A stretch of 64,000 bases of DNA from Defluviibacillus sp043739385. GTDB lineage: Bacteria; Pseudomonadota; Gammaproteobacteria; Burkholderiales; Burkholderiaceae_C. The translations under genes and the position numbers were made by a program. The notes under the pieces are model-generated. The model searched no databases. It was not told the DNA's origin and worked only from the letters and a program-made list of their open reading frames with translations. The stretch spans positions 62,001-126,000 of the forward strand of contig JAYUED010000027.1 of the NCBI GenBank assembly GCA_043739385.1, written 5' to 3'. Shown one piece after another: positions 35,185 through 44,436 of the stretch (positions are counted from its first letter, which is position 1; each line of letters starts with the position of its first letter).

Positions 35185-35986
35185 GGTTGGGTTTGGGGTT
35201 ATGAGGCGTCGCCTGAATTTCTTGAGTTTTTTGAAGTTCTTGGCTGGCTACAGACAAGTCTGCCGCGAGGGTGCGGCGCTCGTCAAATACAAAGCAGTCT
35301 CCCCGGTAGTGCGCACCATCGGTCGTCTCAAAGTACTTGAGGATGCCGCCTTCGAGCTGGTAGACGTTTTCAACGCCCACTTCTCGCATAAGGATGGCCG
35401 CCTTTTCACAGCGGATGCCGCCGGTGCAAAAGCTGACCACGGTTTTGCCTTCCAGCTCGGCTTTATGGTCGGCTAATGCCTGTGGGAACTCGGTGAATTT
35501 GGTGATGCGCCAGTCGATCGCTCCCTCGAACGTGCCGTGGTCAACCTCAAACGCGTTGCGCGTGTCCAGTGTTACCACTAAGCGACCTGCGTCATCCACC
35601 CCTGCATCTAACCAGCGCTTGAGCGTGTGGGCATCAACGGCTGGCGCACGGCCATCGTCGCGTGAAAAGTCGGGTCGAATGGTGGGGTGGTCCATGCGGA
35701 TGATTTCGCGCTTCACTTTGACCAGCAGCTTTTTGAACGGCTGGCTGTCTGACCAGCTTTCCTTGGGCTGAACATCGGCAAACCGCACGTCTTGCCGCAG
35801 TTGCGTGAAAAATTGGCGCACCGCTGCGGCGTCCCCCGCTAAAAATAGATTGATGCCCTCTTCAGCGATCAGTACCGTACCTTTCATCCCCAAGGCTTGT
35901 GCTTGTGCCCCTACGCTGTCACGCAATGCCAGCGTATCGTGAAGCGGTACAAATTTATAGGCAGAGGTGTTCAGGACGGTAGGCAT
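35153..35986 (-). CDS. trhO: tRNA uridine(34) hydroxylase, rhodanese type
   Basis: 277-aa protein of the YceA/TrhO family, which hydroxylates U34 of certain tRNAs using oxygen. It has the N-terminal UPF0176 domain (MKGTVLIAEEGINLFLAG), then a rhodanese domain with LDTRNAFEVDHG and the catalytic loop CTGGIRC, with C187. It is shorter than E. coli YceA (about 350) because the C-terminal extension is missing. The start is ATG 35986; the frame continues upstream for 27 codons without similarity. Confidence 0.9.
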   Translation of the reverse strand: MPTVLNTSAYKFVPLHDTLALRDSVGAQAQALGMKGTVLIAEEGINLFLAGDAAAVRQFFTQLRQDVRFADVQPKESWSDSQPFKKLLVKVKREIIRMDHPTIRPDFSRDDGRAPAVDAHTLKRWLDAGVDDAGRLVVTLDTRNAFEVDHGTFEGAIDWRITKFTEFPQALADHKAELEGKTVVSFCTGGIRCEKAAILMREVGVENVYQLEGGILKYFETTDGAHYRGDCFVFDERRTLAADLSVASQELQKTQEIQATPHNPKPNPSPVDQPVGS

Positions 35987-36071
35987 GGAGGCAAAGCAGT
36001 AGGCAAGAGAGAAGAAAAGGCAGCTTGTAATTTTAAGGGGGCAGGTGATATTGCTTTCTACAATCAACGTT

Positions 36072-39000
36072 ATGACATCTCCTGCTTTCGTTCACCTGCG
36101 CCTTCACACTGAATTTTCCGTCGTAGACGGTACTAACCGCATTGACGATGCGATAGCCCTTGCCGCTCTTGGCGGGCAGCCCGCGCTGGCCATCACCGAC
36201 CTGAATAACCTGTTTGGGGCCATTAAGTTTTACAAAGCAGCGCGAGCGGCGGGTGTGAAACCTGTGATTGGTGCTGAAATTTTTGTAGACGGTCTTTCTG
36301 GCGCTGTTCCGAGTGCGGGAGTGGCCATGGGCACCAAGGAAACACTGAGCCGGCTGATCGTGCTGGTTCAAAACAAGCAGGGTTATCTGAACCTCTGCGA
36401 GTTGTTGGCGCGTACCTGGACGCAAAATCCTGGCAAGGTGCAAAGCGCTTGCCGTCTTGCGTGGCTGACGGAATTGAATGAGGGTTTGATCGTGCTCTCG
36501 GGCGCGCAGATGGGCCCATGTGGCCCTGCACTGCTTCAAGGTGACATCGAACGTGCCGATGCCATGGCCAGAACCCTCGCGGCTATCTTTCCCGGGCGGT
36601 TTTATATTGAGTTGCAACGCGCAGGGCGCTCGGATGACGAAGCCCATGTGATCGCTGCCGTACAACTTGCGGCACGCCTGCAACTGCCGGTGGTGGCTAC
36701 CCACCCGGTACAGTTTGCAGCCCCAGATGACTACGAGGCGCATGAGGCGCGCGTATGCATTTCTGACGGTGAAATTCTGAGCAACCCCAAGCGGGTACGT
36801 CGCTTTACTCGGGACCAGTACCACAAGACTGCTCAGAAAATGATAGCGCTATTCGCTGATCTACCAAGCGCTGTTGCCAATACGCTTGAAATTGCCAAGC
36901 GGTGCAATTTGACGCTGGTGTTGGGCAAGTCCATGTTGCCCGAATTTCCCACACCGTTGGTGAATGGCGAAAAACTGGCTATTGATGCCTACTTTCGTTA
37001 CGCATCGAACGAGGGGCTGAAGCAGCGCCTTATCCATCTTTTCCCCAAGGAGGAGGAGCGCGAAAAGCAGCGTCCAGTTTACGAAGCGCGTCTGGAGTTT
37101 GAGATCAATGTGATCTTGAAGATGGATTTTCCGGGTTATTTTTTAATTGTGTCCGACTTTATCCACTGGGCCAAAAACAACGGCTGCCCCGTGGGGCCGG
37201 GGCGCGGCTCTGGTGCGGGTTCGCTGGTCGCGTACTCCTTGTCGATCACCGATTTGGATCCACTGCAGTACAACCTGCTGTTCGAGCGGTTTTTGAACCC
37301 TGAGCGCGTCTCGATGCCCGACTTTGACATCGACTTTTGTCAGGGTAACCGTGACCGAGTGATCGACTACGTGAAGGACAAGTACGGCCGCGATGCCGTC
37401 AGTCAGATCGCCACCTTCGGCACCATGGCCGCACGCGCGGCCATCCGTGACGTAGGCCGGGTGCTTGACATGAGCTACACCTTTTGCGACGGCATCAGCA
37501 AACTCATCCCTAACAAGCCGGGCATGAGCGTCACTCTGCAGTACCCCCCTGCAACGCCCAAAGAGGGGGACAAAAACAACTACGCCATTGCCATGGAGCC
37601 GGTGCTGGCCGAGCGTATCGAGAAAGAAGAAGACGTTAAAACGCTGATCGAGCTGGCCCAAAAGCTGGAAGGTATGACGCGCAACATCGGCATGCATGCG
37701 GGCGGTGTGCTGATTGCCCCGGGCAAACTGACCGATTTTTGCCCGCTCTACCAGCAGCCCGGCAGCGATTCTGCGGTGAGCCAGTACGACAAAGACGATG
37801 TTGAATCCATTGGCTTGGTCAAGTTCGACTTTTTGGGTCTCGCGACGTTGACGATTCTGGAGATCGCCAAGGACTTTATCCGCGCACGCCACAAGGGCCA
37901 AGAGAACTTCGCGTTTGAGAATATTCCGCTCGACGACACGCCGACGTACAAACTGTTTTCAGATGGCAAAACCGAAGCCGTGTTTCAGTTTGAAAGTCGG
38001 GGTATGCAGGGCATGTTGAAAGACGCCCGGCCTACCCGGCTGGAAGACCTGATCGCGCTGAACGCCTTGTACCGTCCCGGCCCTATGGATCTGATCCCTA
38101 GCTTCGTGGCCCGAAAGCATGGTCGAGAGGTGGTCGAGTACCCGCACCCGTTGGTGGCCGATATGCTGAGCGAGACCTACGGCATCATGGTTTACCAAGA
38201 GCAGGTGATGCAGACGGCGCAGATTCTGGGTGGCTATTCGCTGGGTGGCGCGGACATGCTGCGCAGAGCGATGGGCAAGAAAAAAGCCGAGGAAATGGCT
38301 GAGCACCGAGGCATCTTTCGTCTAGGCGCTGCCAAAAACGACATCAACGAGGCCAAGGCTGACGAAATTTTCGACCTGATGGAGAAGTTCGCAGGGTACG
38401 GTTTCAACAAATCGCACGCGGCTGCGTACTCGCTGTTGGCGTACCACACCGGTTGGCTCAAGGTCCATTACACGGCCGAGTTCTTTTGCGCCAACATGAC
38501 GGTGGAAATGGACGATACCGACAAACTTCGGGTGCTGTTTGAAGATGCCGAGAAAAAGTTTGGTCTGACTTTCGAGCCACCGAATATCAATACAGGACGT
38601 TATCGGTTTGAGCCCATCTCGAACAAAGAGATTCGTTACGGTCTGGGTGCCGTCAAAGGCACTGGGCAGCAGGCCGTGGAGGCTATCGTTGCCGCTCGTG
38701 AGGGCAAGGGTGCAGGCGAGCGTGGTGGCGAGGCTGGGTCGTTCAAAAGCCTGTTCGATTTTTGTGTGCGGGTAGACCGCAGCAAATTCAATAAACGGGC
38801 GGTGGAGGCACTCATCAAAGCAGGTGCGTTCGATTGCATTGAGCCGAATCGCGCCATGCTGATCGCCTCGGTCGACCGTGCTTTTGACTTTGCCGCTGCA
38901 CAACAGGCAAATGTCAACCAAGGCGGCCTGTTTGACATGATGGGCGGTGATGACGACCACGGCTCCAGCACGCAAGAGCCCGATTTGGTTGAAACGGCTC

Positions 39001-39659
39001 CGTGGGGTGTGAAGGAGCAACTGACGCTGGAGAAAACCGCGCTAGGCTTCTATTTGTCAGGCCATTTGTTTGATGAAGTCGCACCCGAGATCAGTAACTT
39101 CATCAAGCGGCGCTTGGTTGATATTGGCGACAGCAAAGACCAGCAGTTACTGGCCGGCATCGTTACCGATTTCCGTATCATTAACGGCCAGCGTGGCAAG
39201 CAGGGGTTGTTCAAGCTAGACGATGGCACCAATGTGCTGGAGGCCAGCGCCAGCGAGGCACTCATTAATGCGAACCGCAACCTGCTCAAGGACGATGAGC
39301 TGGTCATCATTCAAGGCAAGGTGCAAAACGACCGTTTCTCAGGTGGATTGCGCCTGCAAGTCAACCAAATTTGGGATTTGGCCACTGCCCGTTGCCGTTT
39401 TGGTAAGTACTTGCGAGTGGCGGTGAACGGTAAAGCACCGGATATTCATGCCTTGGTACGTGATTTCCCAGCACAGCGCGAAATCAGCGACGAGGGTGAA
39501 CTGGTGCGTGGTCTGTCGGTGCGACTAAGCTTGCTACGGGAGGCTGTCACGGTCGACCTAAGCCTTGACGAACGGGCTAAGTTTTTCCCCACCGATGCGG
39601 CCCTGCGCAGCTGGGTTGCCCAAGCGCACGAGGGACGAGCGGTGGTTGTTTACGAATAG
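36072..39659 (+). CDS. dnaE: DNA polymerase III alpha subunit
   Basis: Replicative polymerase of 1195 aa (E. coli 1160). It starts with a PHP domain (FVHLRLHTEFSVVDG). The palm has the catalytic aspartates D417, D419 and D421 in PDFDIDF and a third in VKFDFLG. The helix-hairpin-helix, OB fold (about residue 1030 onward) and tau-binding tail are all present. I take ATG 36072 as the start because family proteins begin there. A TTG at 36045 has a purine-rich site before it and is an alternative. Confidence 0.96.
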   Translation: MTSPAFVHLRLHTEFSVVDGTNRIDDAIALAALGGQPALAITDLNNLFGAIKFYKAARAAGVKPVIGAEIFVDGLSGAVPSAGVAMGTKETLSRLIVLVQNKQGYLNLCELLARTWTQNPGKVQSACRLAWLTELNEGLIVLSGAQMGPCGPALLQGDIERADAMARTLAAIFPGRFYIELQRAGRSDDEAHVIAAVQLAARLQLPVVATHPVQFAAPDDYEAHEARVCISDGEILSNPKRVRRFTRDQYHKTAQKMIALFADLPSAVANTLEIAKRCNLTLVLGKSMLPEFPTPLVNGEKLAIDAYFRYASNEGLKQRLIHLFPKEEEREKQRPVYEARLEFEINVILKMDFPGYFLIVSDFIHWAKNNGCPVGPGRGSGAGSLVAYSLSITDLDPLQYNLLFERFLNPERVSMPDFDIDFCQGNRDRVIDYVKDKYGRDAVSQIATFGTMAARAAIRDVGRVLDMSYTFCDGISKLIPNKPGMSVTLQYPPATPKEGDKNNYAIAMEPVLAERIEKEEDVKTLIELAQKLEGMTRNIGMHAGGVLIAPGKLTDFCPLYQQPGSDSAVSQYDKDDVESIGLVKFDFLGLATLTILEIAKDFIRARHKGQENFAFENIPLDDTPTYKLFSDGKTEAVFQFESRGMQGMLKDARPTRLEDLIALNALYRPGPMDLIPSFVARKHGREVVEYPHPLVADMLSETYGIMVYQEQVMQTAQILGGYSLGGADMLRRAMGKKKAEEMAEHRGIFRLGAAKNDINEAKADEIFDLMEKFAGYGFNKSHAAAYSLLAYHTGWLKVHYTAEFFCANMTVEMDDTDKLRVLFEDAEKKFGLTFEPPNINTGRYRFEPISNKEIRYGLGAVKGTGQQAVEAIVAAREGKGAGERGGEAGSFKSLFDFCVRVDRSKFNKRAVEALIKAGAFDCIEPNRAMLIASVDRAFDFAAAQQANVNQGGLFDMMGGDDDHGSSTQEPDLVETAPWGVKEQLTLEKTALGFYLSGHLFDEVAPEISNFIKRRLVDIGDSKDQQLLAGIVTDFRIINGQRGKQGLFKLDDGTNVLEASASEALINANRNLLKDDELVIIQGKVQNDRFSGGLRLQVNQIWDLATARCRFGKYLRVAVNGKAPDIHALVRDFPAQREISDEGELVRGLSVRLSLLREAVTVDLSLDERAKFFPTDAALRSWVAQAHEGRAVVVYE

Positions 39660-39693
39660 TTAGGTTTTGGTTCTGAACAGCTGTGTTTGCAGG

Positions 39694-40353
39694 TCAGGGT
39701 TGTTCGAGCAACGTGACCAAGCTGGCGTATTTGCCATCGCGAGCAATATCGAGTGCTGTTTTTCCGCGAAGGTCTTTCAGACTCCGGTCTGCGCCTTGTG
39801 CGAGTAGCAGTCGCGTTGTTGATTCTTGCCCATAACCTGCCGCCCACATAAGCAGCGTGAGGTCATTTTCAAGCGGTGCGTTGACCGGTGTTCCCGCTTG
39901 GATCAAAGCCAGCAAGCAATCGGTGCAGCCATAGCCTGCAGCATAGGTCGCTGCGTTCTTTTTAACCCGATCCAGTGGGCTAATTTGTGCCCCAGAGGCC
40001 AGGAGTTTTCGCGTAATGTCGGCCTTGCCACTGAAGGCAGACGACATCAAGGGCGTAACTCCGGCTATGTTGGCAAGGTTTACATCAGCGCCGTCCTTCA
40101 ACAATACATCGACCAATGCAGTGTTGCCTTTGGTTGCGGCCATGTTCAACGGAGAGTCGCCATTGCGATCCCGTGAGTTGACCTTGGCACCTTCGGCGAG
40201 AAGCGCAGAAACCCGATCAACGCGTCCTGCTCGGGCTGCCATCACAAACTCACCATTGATATTCATCTGACCCATGCCTTGTTGGGCAATGACCAAAGGC
40301 ACTTGGCTCATGAGTAGCAGTGCAGCAAAACCTGGGCGAAAAAAATTCTTCAT
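39694..40353 (-). CDS. Exported ankyrin repeat protein
   Basis: 219-aa protein with a signal peptide (about 1-24, ending VIAQ) and about five ankyrin repeats (from residue 33 to the end), each with the G-x-TPLMxAA and LLxxGA pattern. It is probably periplasmic. Ankyrin repeats bind other proteins; no catalytic domain is present. It converges on dnaE and is divergent from the PQQ dehydrogenase gene. A partner cannot be named. The ORF extends six codons further to a TTG. Confidence 0.85.
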   Translation of the reverse strand: MKNFFRPGFAALLLMSQVPLVIAQQGMGQMNINGEFVMAARAGRVDRVSALLAEGAKVNSRDRNGDSPLNMAATKGNTALVDVLLKDGADVNLANIAGVTPLMSSAFSGKADITRKLLASGAQISPLDRVKKNAATYAAGYGCTDCLLALIQAGTPVNAPLENDLTLLMWAAGYGQESTTRLLLAQGADRSLKDLRGKTALDIARDGKYASLVTLLEQP

Positions 40354-40587
40354 ATGCTCGAAATACTCCAATAGGGTGAAATTAAACCTTTTAGCAGGCG
40401 CAATGGCTGTAGCTTTAGCAGAGTTTTTCTTGAGACTGTTGCGCTACGGCAAAGGTTTGAGAAATAACCATGTATTTTTATGGATTTTTATGAAAACATA
40501 CGCTGTTATGCCTATCAATAAGTTGAGAATACTCGATCTCACTGTCTAGATTTCCCCAATAGCAACCCAAACCATAAATAGGAAACA

Positions 40588-42315
40588 ATGAAATATCTAA
40601 AAACAGGTCTTAGCCTTGCCGCAGCCATGACACTTTGCGCTGTGACCACTGGTGCTAATGCTGAAGAAATCCAAGGCCAAAAGGGCAAGAGCAGTGGGCC
40701 AGTAGCCATTAGCAAGGCTATCGACGTGACGCAAAACCAGCTGACTACTGCGGGTAAGCAGACCGACAACTGGCTGCATACCAACGGTGACTATGCGCAG
40801 ACCCGTTTTTACGCGGGTAAGCAAATTAACGCGAGCAACGTTAAAAAACTCCGGCCTGAGTACATGTTCCAGACTGAGGTGCGCGAGTCAATGGAGACGG
40901 CTCCTATCGTCGTTGACGGCATCATGTACATGACTACCGCCTTCAACCATGTCTACGCCTTGGACGCGGTGACTGGTAAGGAGTTTTGGCATTACAAGCA
41001 CAACATGGGCGCCTTCACTACGTTTTGCTGCGGCCCCAACAACCGTGGTGTAGCGATTGAGGGCGGCAAAGTGTTTATGGCTACGCTGGACGCCAAAATG
41101 CTCGCTTTGGATGCCAAGACTGGCAAGGTACTGTGGGAAACCGAGATCGCTGACCCTGAAAAAGGTTACAGCGAAACTATGTCTCCAACAGTTGTGGATG
41201 GCAAAGTCCTGATTGGTACCAATGGTGGTGAATACGGCATTCGCGGCTTCGTGAAGGCGTTTGACTCTGCGACTGGAAAGCTGCTCTGGACGTTCTACAC
41301 CATTCCAGAAAAAGGCCATGAGGGCGTATGGGCTGAAAACGACCTGACTGGCCGTAACATGCACCGTGATATTCCTGCAGAAAAAGCGCAGTTGGCACGT
41401 GACAGCTCGTTTTACCAAACTCTGGGCGGTGGCGTATGGATGAACCCTGCTGTGGATCTGAAAACACGCACTATCTTTTTTGTAGTGGGCAATCCCTCGC
41501 CTGATTTGTTCGGTGCCGAGCGTCCCGGTGACAACCTCTACACCGACTCCTTGGTCGCCGTCGATTTGGACAGCGGTGCTTACAAGTGGCATTCGCAGTA
41601 CATCGCCCACGATGTGTGGGATCTTGACGCTGTAAGCCCTCCGATTCTGATGGATGTCAAAGACGCTACAGGCAAGATGATTCCTGCGGTTATTCATGGT
41701 GGTAAGACCGGGCATGTGTACGTGCATGACCGTACCGACGGCAAATTGATTCGCTTCTCTGAAGCCATGATTCCCCAAGAAAACATGTGGGCTTTGCCGA
41801 CTGCTACGGGTGCTCGTATGCTGCCCGGTGCAAACGGCGGTGTGGAGTGGTCGCCGATGGCTATCAATCCTAATTTACGTCTAGCTTATGCCCTCAATTT
41901 GCACCAACCAATGACCTACCACGTTGAGGCCGTTAAGTACCCTGGTGGCAAACTTTGGTTGGGCGGTGCTTTCAAAGTCATCGAAGGTGAACAGCAATGG
42001 GGTCGTGTAGCGGCTGTCAACGTTGACACCGGTAAGATGGCCTGGAAATTCGACACAGAACAGCCTTTGATCGGTGGCGCTTTGGCCACGGCTGGAGACT
42101 TGGTGTTTTACGGCGAAGGCAATGGTTTGTTCCGTGCTTTGCACGCTAAGACCGGTAAGTTATTGTGGGAGTACCAATGCGGTGCTGGTGCCAATGCAAT
42201 GCCTGTGGCCTACACCGTCAAGTCGCGTGAGTACATCGCTATGGGTTGCGGTGGTAACACCCAGCTTGATTTCAAACGCGGTAACACGATGGTAGTTTTT
42301 GCCTTGCCTAAGTAA
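40588..42315 (+). CDS. PQQ-dependent (quinoprotein) alcohol dehydrogenase-like protein
   Basis: 575-aa periplasmic enzyme with a signal peptide (about 1-25, ending ANAEE) and an eight-bladed propeller of repeated LDA-TGK-LW motifs. The adjacent-cysteine disulfide C147-C148 (FCCGPNNRG), metal ligands near E215 and N302, and catalytic D345 in HDVWDLD are present. D347, two residues on, matches the extra aspartate of lanthanide-dependent XoxF/PedH, although glucose dehydrogenases also read WDMD. Electrons probably go to the cytochrome c encoded next. No PQQ biosynthesis gene is seen. The substrate is unknown. Confidence 0.88.
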   Translation: MKYLKTGLSLAAAMTLCAVTTGANAEEIQGQKGKSSGPVAISKAIDVTQNQLTTAGKQTDNWLHTNGDYAQTRFYAGKQINASNVKKLRPEYMFQTEVRESMETAPIVVDGIMYMTTAFNHVYALDAVTGKEFWHYKHNMGAFTTFCCGPNNRGVAIEGGKVFMATLDAKMLALDAKTGKVLWETEIADPEKGYSETMSPTVVDGKVLIGTNGGEYGIRGFVKAFDSATGKLLWTFYTIPEKGHEGVWAENDLTGRNMHRDIPAEKAQLARDSSFYQTLGGGVWMNPAVDLKTRTIFFVVGNPSPDLFGAERPGDNLYTDSLVAVDLDSGAYKWHSQYIAHDVWDLDAVSPPILMDVKDATGKMIPAVIHGGKTGHVYVHDRTDGKLIRFSEAMIPQENMWALPTATGARMLPGANGGVEWSPMAINPNLRLAYALNLHQPMTYHVEAVKYPGGKLWLGGAFKVIEGEQQWGRVAAVNVDTGKMAWKFDTEQPLIGGALATAGDLVFYGEGNGLFRALHAKTGKLLWEYQCGAGANAMPVAYTVKSREYIAMGCGGNTQLDFKRGNTMVVFALPK

Positions 42316-42355
42316 TTGAGCATGTGATTTGCCCGTAAGGGCTTTGGTCTTAAGT

Positions 42356-42374
42356 GGCCGCCCTGGTGGCGGCC
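42356..42374 (+). terminator. Stem-loop between the PQQ dehydrogenase and cytochrome genes
   Basis: GGCCGCC and GGCGGCC pair over 7 bp around CTGGT and are followed by CTTATTTATTT, T-rich but broken. It may be a leaky terminator that lowers cytochrome expression relative to the dehydrogenase. Confidence 0.5.
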
Positions 42375-42398
42375 CTTATTTATTTGGAGGAATGGATT

Positions 42399-43001
42399 TT
42401 GAAATTGAAATTGAAATGCACGCTGTTGCTCAATGCCGCTTTGGTAGGATTTTTTTCGTTGGCCATGCTGACCCCTGCTGTAGCCCAAGATGTGGAAGCT
42501 GGACGTGCTAAATCTCAGGCCTGTGCAGCCTGTCACGGTGCCGATGGCAATTCTTCATCAGGCCAATTTCCTAATTTGGCAGGCCAATCCTGGCGCTATA
42601 TTTACGTTCAACTGAAGGACTACAAAGAGGGGCGGCGCACTGATCCTGTTATGACCGCAATGGCGTCTTCTTTAAGTCGACAGGACATGGTTGATTTGGG
42701 TAACTTTTTTGCTGCTCAGCCTAGCAAGCCAACGGCATTTAAAGCCGATGAGGACAAGGCCAAGTTAGGTTTGGCCAAAGCCAGCGAAACGCTTTGCTCT
42801 ATGTGTCACCTGGGTGGTTTCTCTGGGCAGAACGAAATTCCGCGGGTTGCCGGCCAACAATATGACTATATAGTCAAGCAAATGTTGGATTTCAAAGCAC
42901 GCAGGCGTACCAACGATGCAGGAAATATGACCAGCGTTGCACAAACCTTGAGTGAAGTAGATATTGAAAATCTAGCGCATTACATTGCCGGTTTGCGCTA
43001 A
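42399..43001 (+). CDS. Dihaem cytochrome c (c4-like)
   Basis: 200-aa periplasmic electron carrier. A signal peptide (about 1-29, ending AVAQ) is followed by two haem domains with CAACH (C42-H46) and CSMCH (C133-H137). Methionines in VMTAMASSL and MTSVAQTL may be axial ligands. This is the cytochrome c4 pattern. The start is TTG at 42399, 7 bp after GGAGGA. An ATG directly after that site is in another frame. It is the probable electron acceptor of the dehydrogenase encoded 83 bp upstream. Confidence 0.88.
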   Translation: MKLKLKCTLLLNAALVGFFSLAMLTPAVAQDVEAGRAKSQACAACHGADGNSSSGQFPNLAGQSWRYIYVQLKDYKEGRRTDPVMTAMASSLSRQDMVDLGNFFAAQPSKPTAFKADEDKAKLGLAKASETLCSMCHLGGFSGQNEIPRVAGQQYDYIVKQMLDFKARRRTNDAGNMTSVAQTLSEVDIENLAHYIAGLR

Positions 43002-43166
43002 TGTGCTTTGTAAGCGGTGCGTACGATTGCGCCCTTGGTGAGGATTTTGCAGATCAATAGATCTGACGGTCTTAAATGAACGTGTTCGTGAACTACTTCG
43101 CATGCATGAAACTGCGCAAAGTACGAACCTGTATCAGGTGAGCTGTCAGAACGTAAACTCCCCAGC

Positions 43167-43700
43167 ATGAACAGCTTCACCTTATTTCAAGCGCCTCCAT
43201 CCTCTGATTTCGCTGAGCGATTGACGTTTTTTTCGCGATCCAGGCGGGAGATTTTGGTAGCGATGATGGTGGGTGGCGCATCGTTCTTCACGGATGCACC
43301 AGCGTTCGCTCAAGCCGTACTTAGCCCTATTGGTAGAGTCAAAACCGTGACTGGCCAAGTATTTTTAGACATGAACGGCCAGCGCATACCGGCGGTATTA
43401 GGGTCTTTGGTGTATCTGGGTAGCCGACTGGTCACGGCTCCTGGCAGTACGCTAGGTATTACGTTCACCGATGAGACGGTCATATCTATTGGGCCCGACA
43501 CACAGCTGGTGATTGATCAGTATTTATTCGCGCCGAGAGAAGGCAAACTTAGTTTGATTGCCTCGTTGACGCGGGGAACGCTCAATTATGTGTCGGGGCA
43601 AATCGCCAAACTGCGACCTGACGCAGTGAACATTAACACCCCTAACGGCACGATTGGCGTGCGGGGGACACAGTTTGTGGTGAGAGTGGACCCGCAATGA
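43167..43700 (+). CDS. FecR-domain protein with a Tat-like signal
   Basis: 177-aa exported protein. The N-terminal region has SRREIL (25-30) before a hydrophobic stretch ending AFAQA, which resembles a twin-arginine signal. A FecR domain (about 55-175) follows, with IGRVKTVTGQVFL, GSRLVTAPGSTLGITFTDET and NTPNGTIGVRGTQFVV. It lacks the transmembrane anti-sigma architecture of the true FecR and there is no sigma factor nearby. It overlaps the OmpA-type gene by ATGA, so the products are likely partners in the envelope. Confidence 0.85.
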   Translation: MNSFTLFQAPPSSDFAERLTFFSRSRREILVAMMVGGASFFTDAPAFAQAVLSPIGRVKTVTGQVFLDMNGQRIPAVLGSLVYLGSRLVTAPGSTLGITFTDETVISIGPDTQLVIDQYLFAPREGKLSLIASLTRGTLNYVSGQIAKLRPDAVNINTPNGTIGVRGTQFVVRVDPQ

Positions 43701-44413
43701 AATTAACTCGTTCTTTGGTCGCCCGAGCGTGCAATCAACCCTTGACTGCCGCTGTGCCTCTGGCTTTGGTTTTGACGGGACTGGGCGGCTGTGCTGAACG
43801 CCTCCAACCCCCACCGCCACTGCTGCGATGGAATTTGCCGCAGCCTGCTTATATCTCACCGCAGCCTGCGCCTGATGTACCTCCTTCGTATTTGGTATTG
43901 CTGCCCAATGCGGACGGCACGACTGGGCAGGTTTTCTTGCAAAGCCAGCGCGGAGGTGGTCGCCAAACCTTGAATCGTCCCAAGCAAGGTGGTGATTTAG
44001 ACCGCGCTTCACCGCCATTTCAAGTAACTGATCAGCAACTGCAGCGTGATTTTGGTGCTGTGATGGCCGCTAGACCTTTGCTGCCTGAGCACTATCGCAT
44101 TTATTTTGGCTTGGGTGACAGCAGCTTGACGGCAGCAGCAGTGGGCACATTGAATACTATCGTCGCGCGTGCACGGTTGTTTTCTGCGTTGGAGGTGACA
44201 GTCATCGGCCATACCGATACCCGAGGTGATGTGGATGCCAATTTCGCGTTGGGCTTGCGACGCGCTAGGTCGTTTGCTGAACGACTACAAGCACAAGGGC
44301 TTAATGCGGTGAGCCTGGAAATTGGCTCTGATGGCGAAGATTTTCCCCTGGTACCTACGGGTAAGAACATCGATGAGCCTAGAAACCGCCGGATTGAAGT
44401 GACACTGCGCTGA
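43697..44413 (+). CDS. OmpA-family lipoprotein
   Basis: 238-aa lipoprotein with a long signal and GLGGC lipobox (C32), a proline-rich linker (about 38-60), and a C-terminal OmpA/MotB peptidoglycan-binding domain (about 130-238). That domain contains VIGHTDTRGDVDANFALGLRRA and ends NRRIEVTLR. It overlaps the FecR-domain gene start-to-stop and converges with tolA. It is Pal-like in architecture but is not in the tol operon and is on the opposite strand, so I do not call it pal. Confidence 0.87.
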   Translation: MKLTRSLVARACNQPLTAAVPLALVLTGLGGCAERLQPPPPLLRWNLPQPAYISPQPAPDVPPSYLVLLPNADGTTGQVFLQSQRGGGRQTLNRPKQGGDLDRASPPFQVTDQQLQRDFGAVMAARPLLPEHYRIYFGLGDSSLTAAAVGTLNTIVARARLFSALEVTVIGHTDTRGDVDANFALGLRRARSFAERLQAQGLNAVSLEIGSDGEDFPLVPTGKNIDEPRNRRIEVTLR

Positions 44414-44436
44414 GCAGCGGCGTTCTTATCTCGACT

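Noticed and set aside
36033..36824. Open frame of 263 codons on the minus strand inside dnaE
   Set aside because: Overlaps the conserved PHP domain of dnaE and has no family features.
40888..41778. Open frame of 296 codons on the minus strand inside the PQQ dehydrogenase gene
   Set aside because: Antisense to the conserved propeller with no recognisable motifs and no ribosome site.
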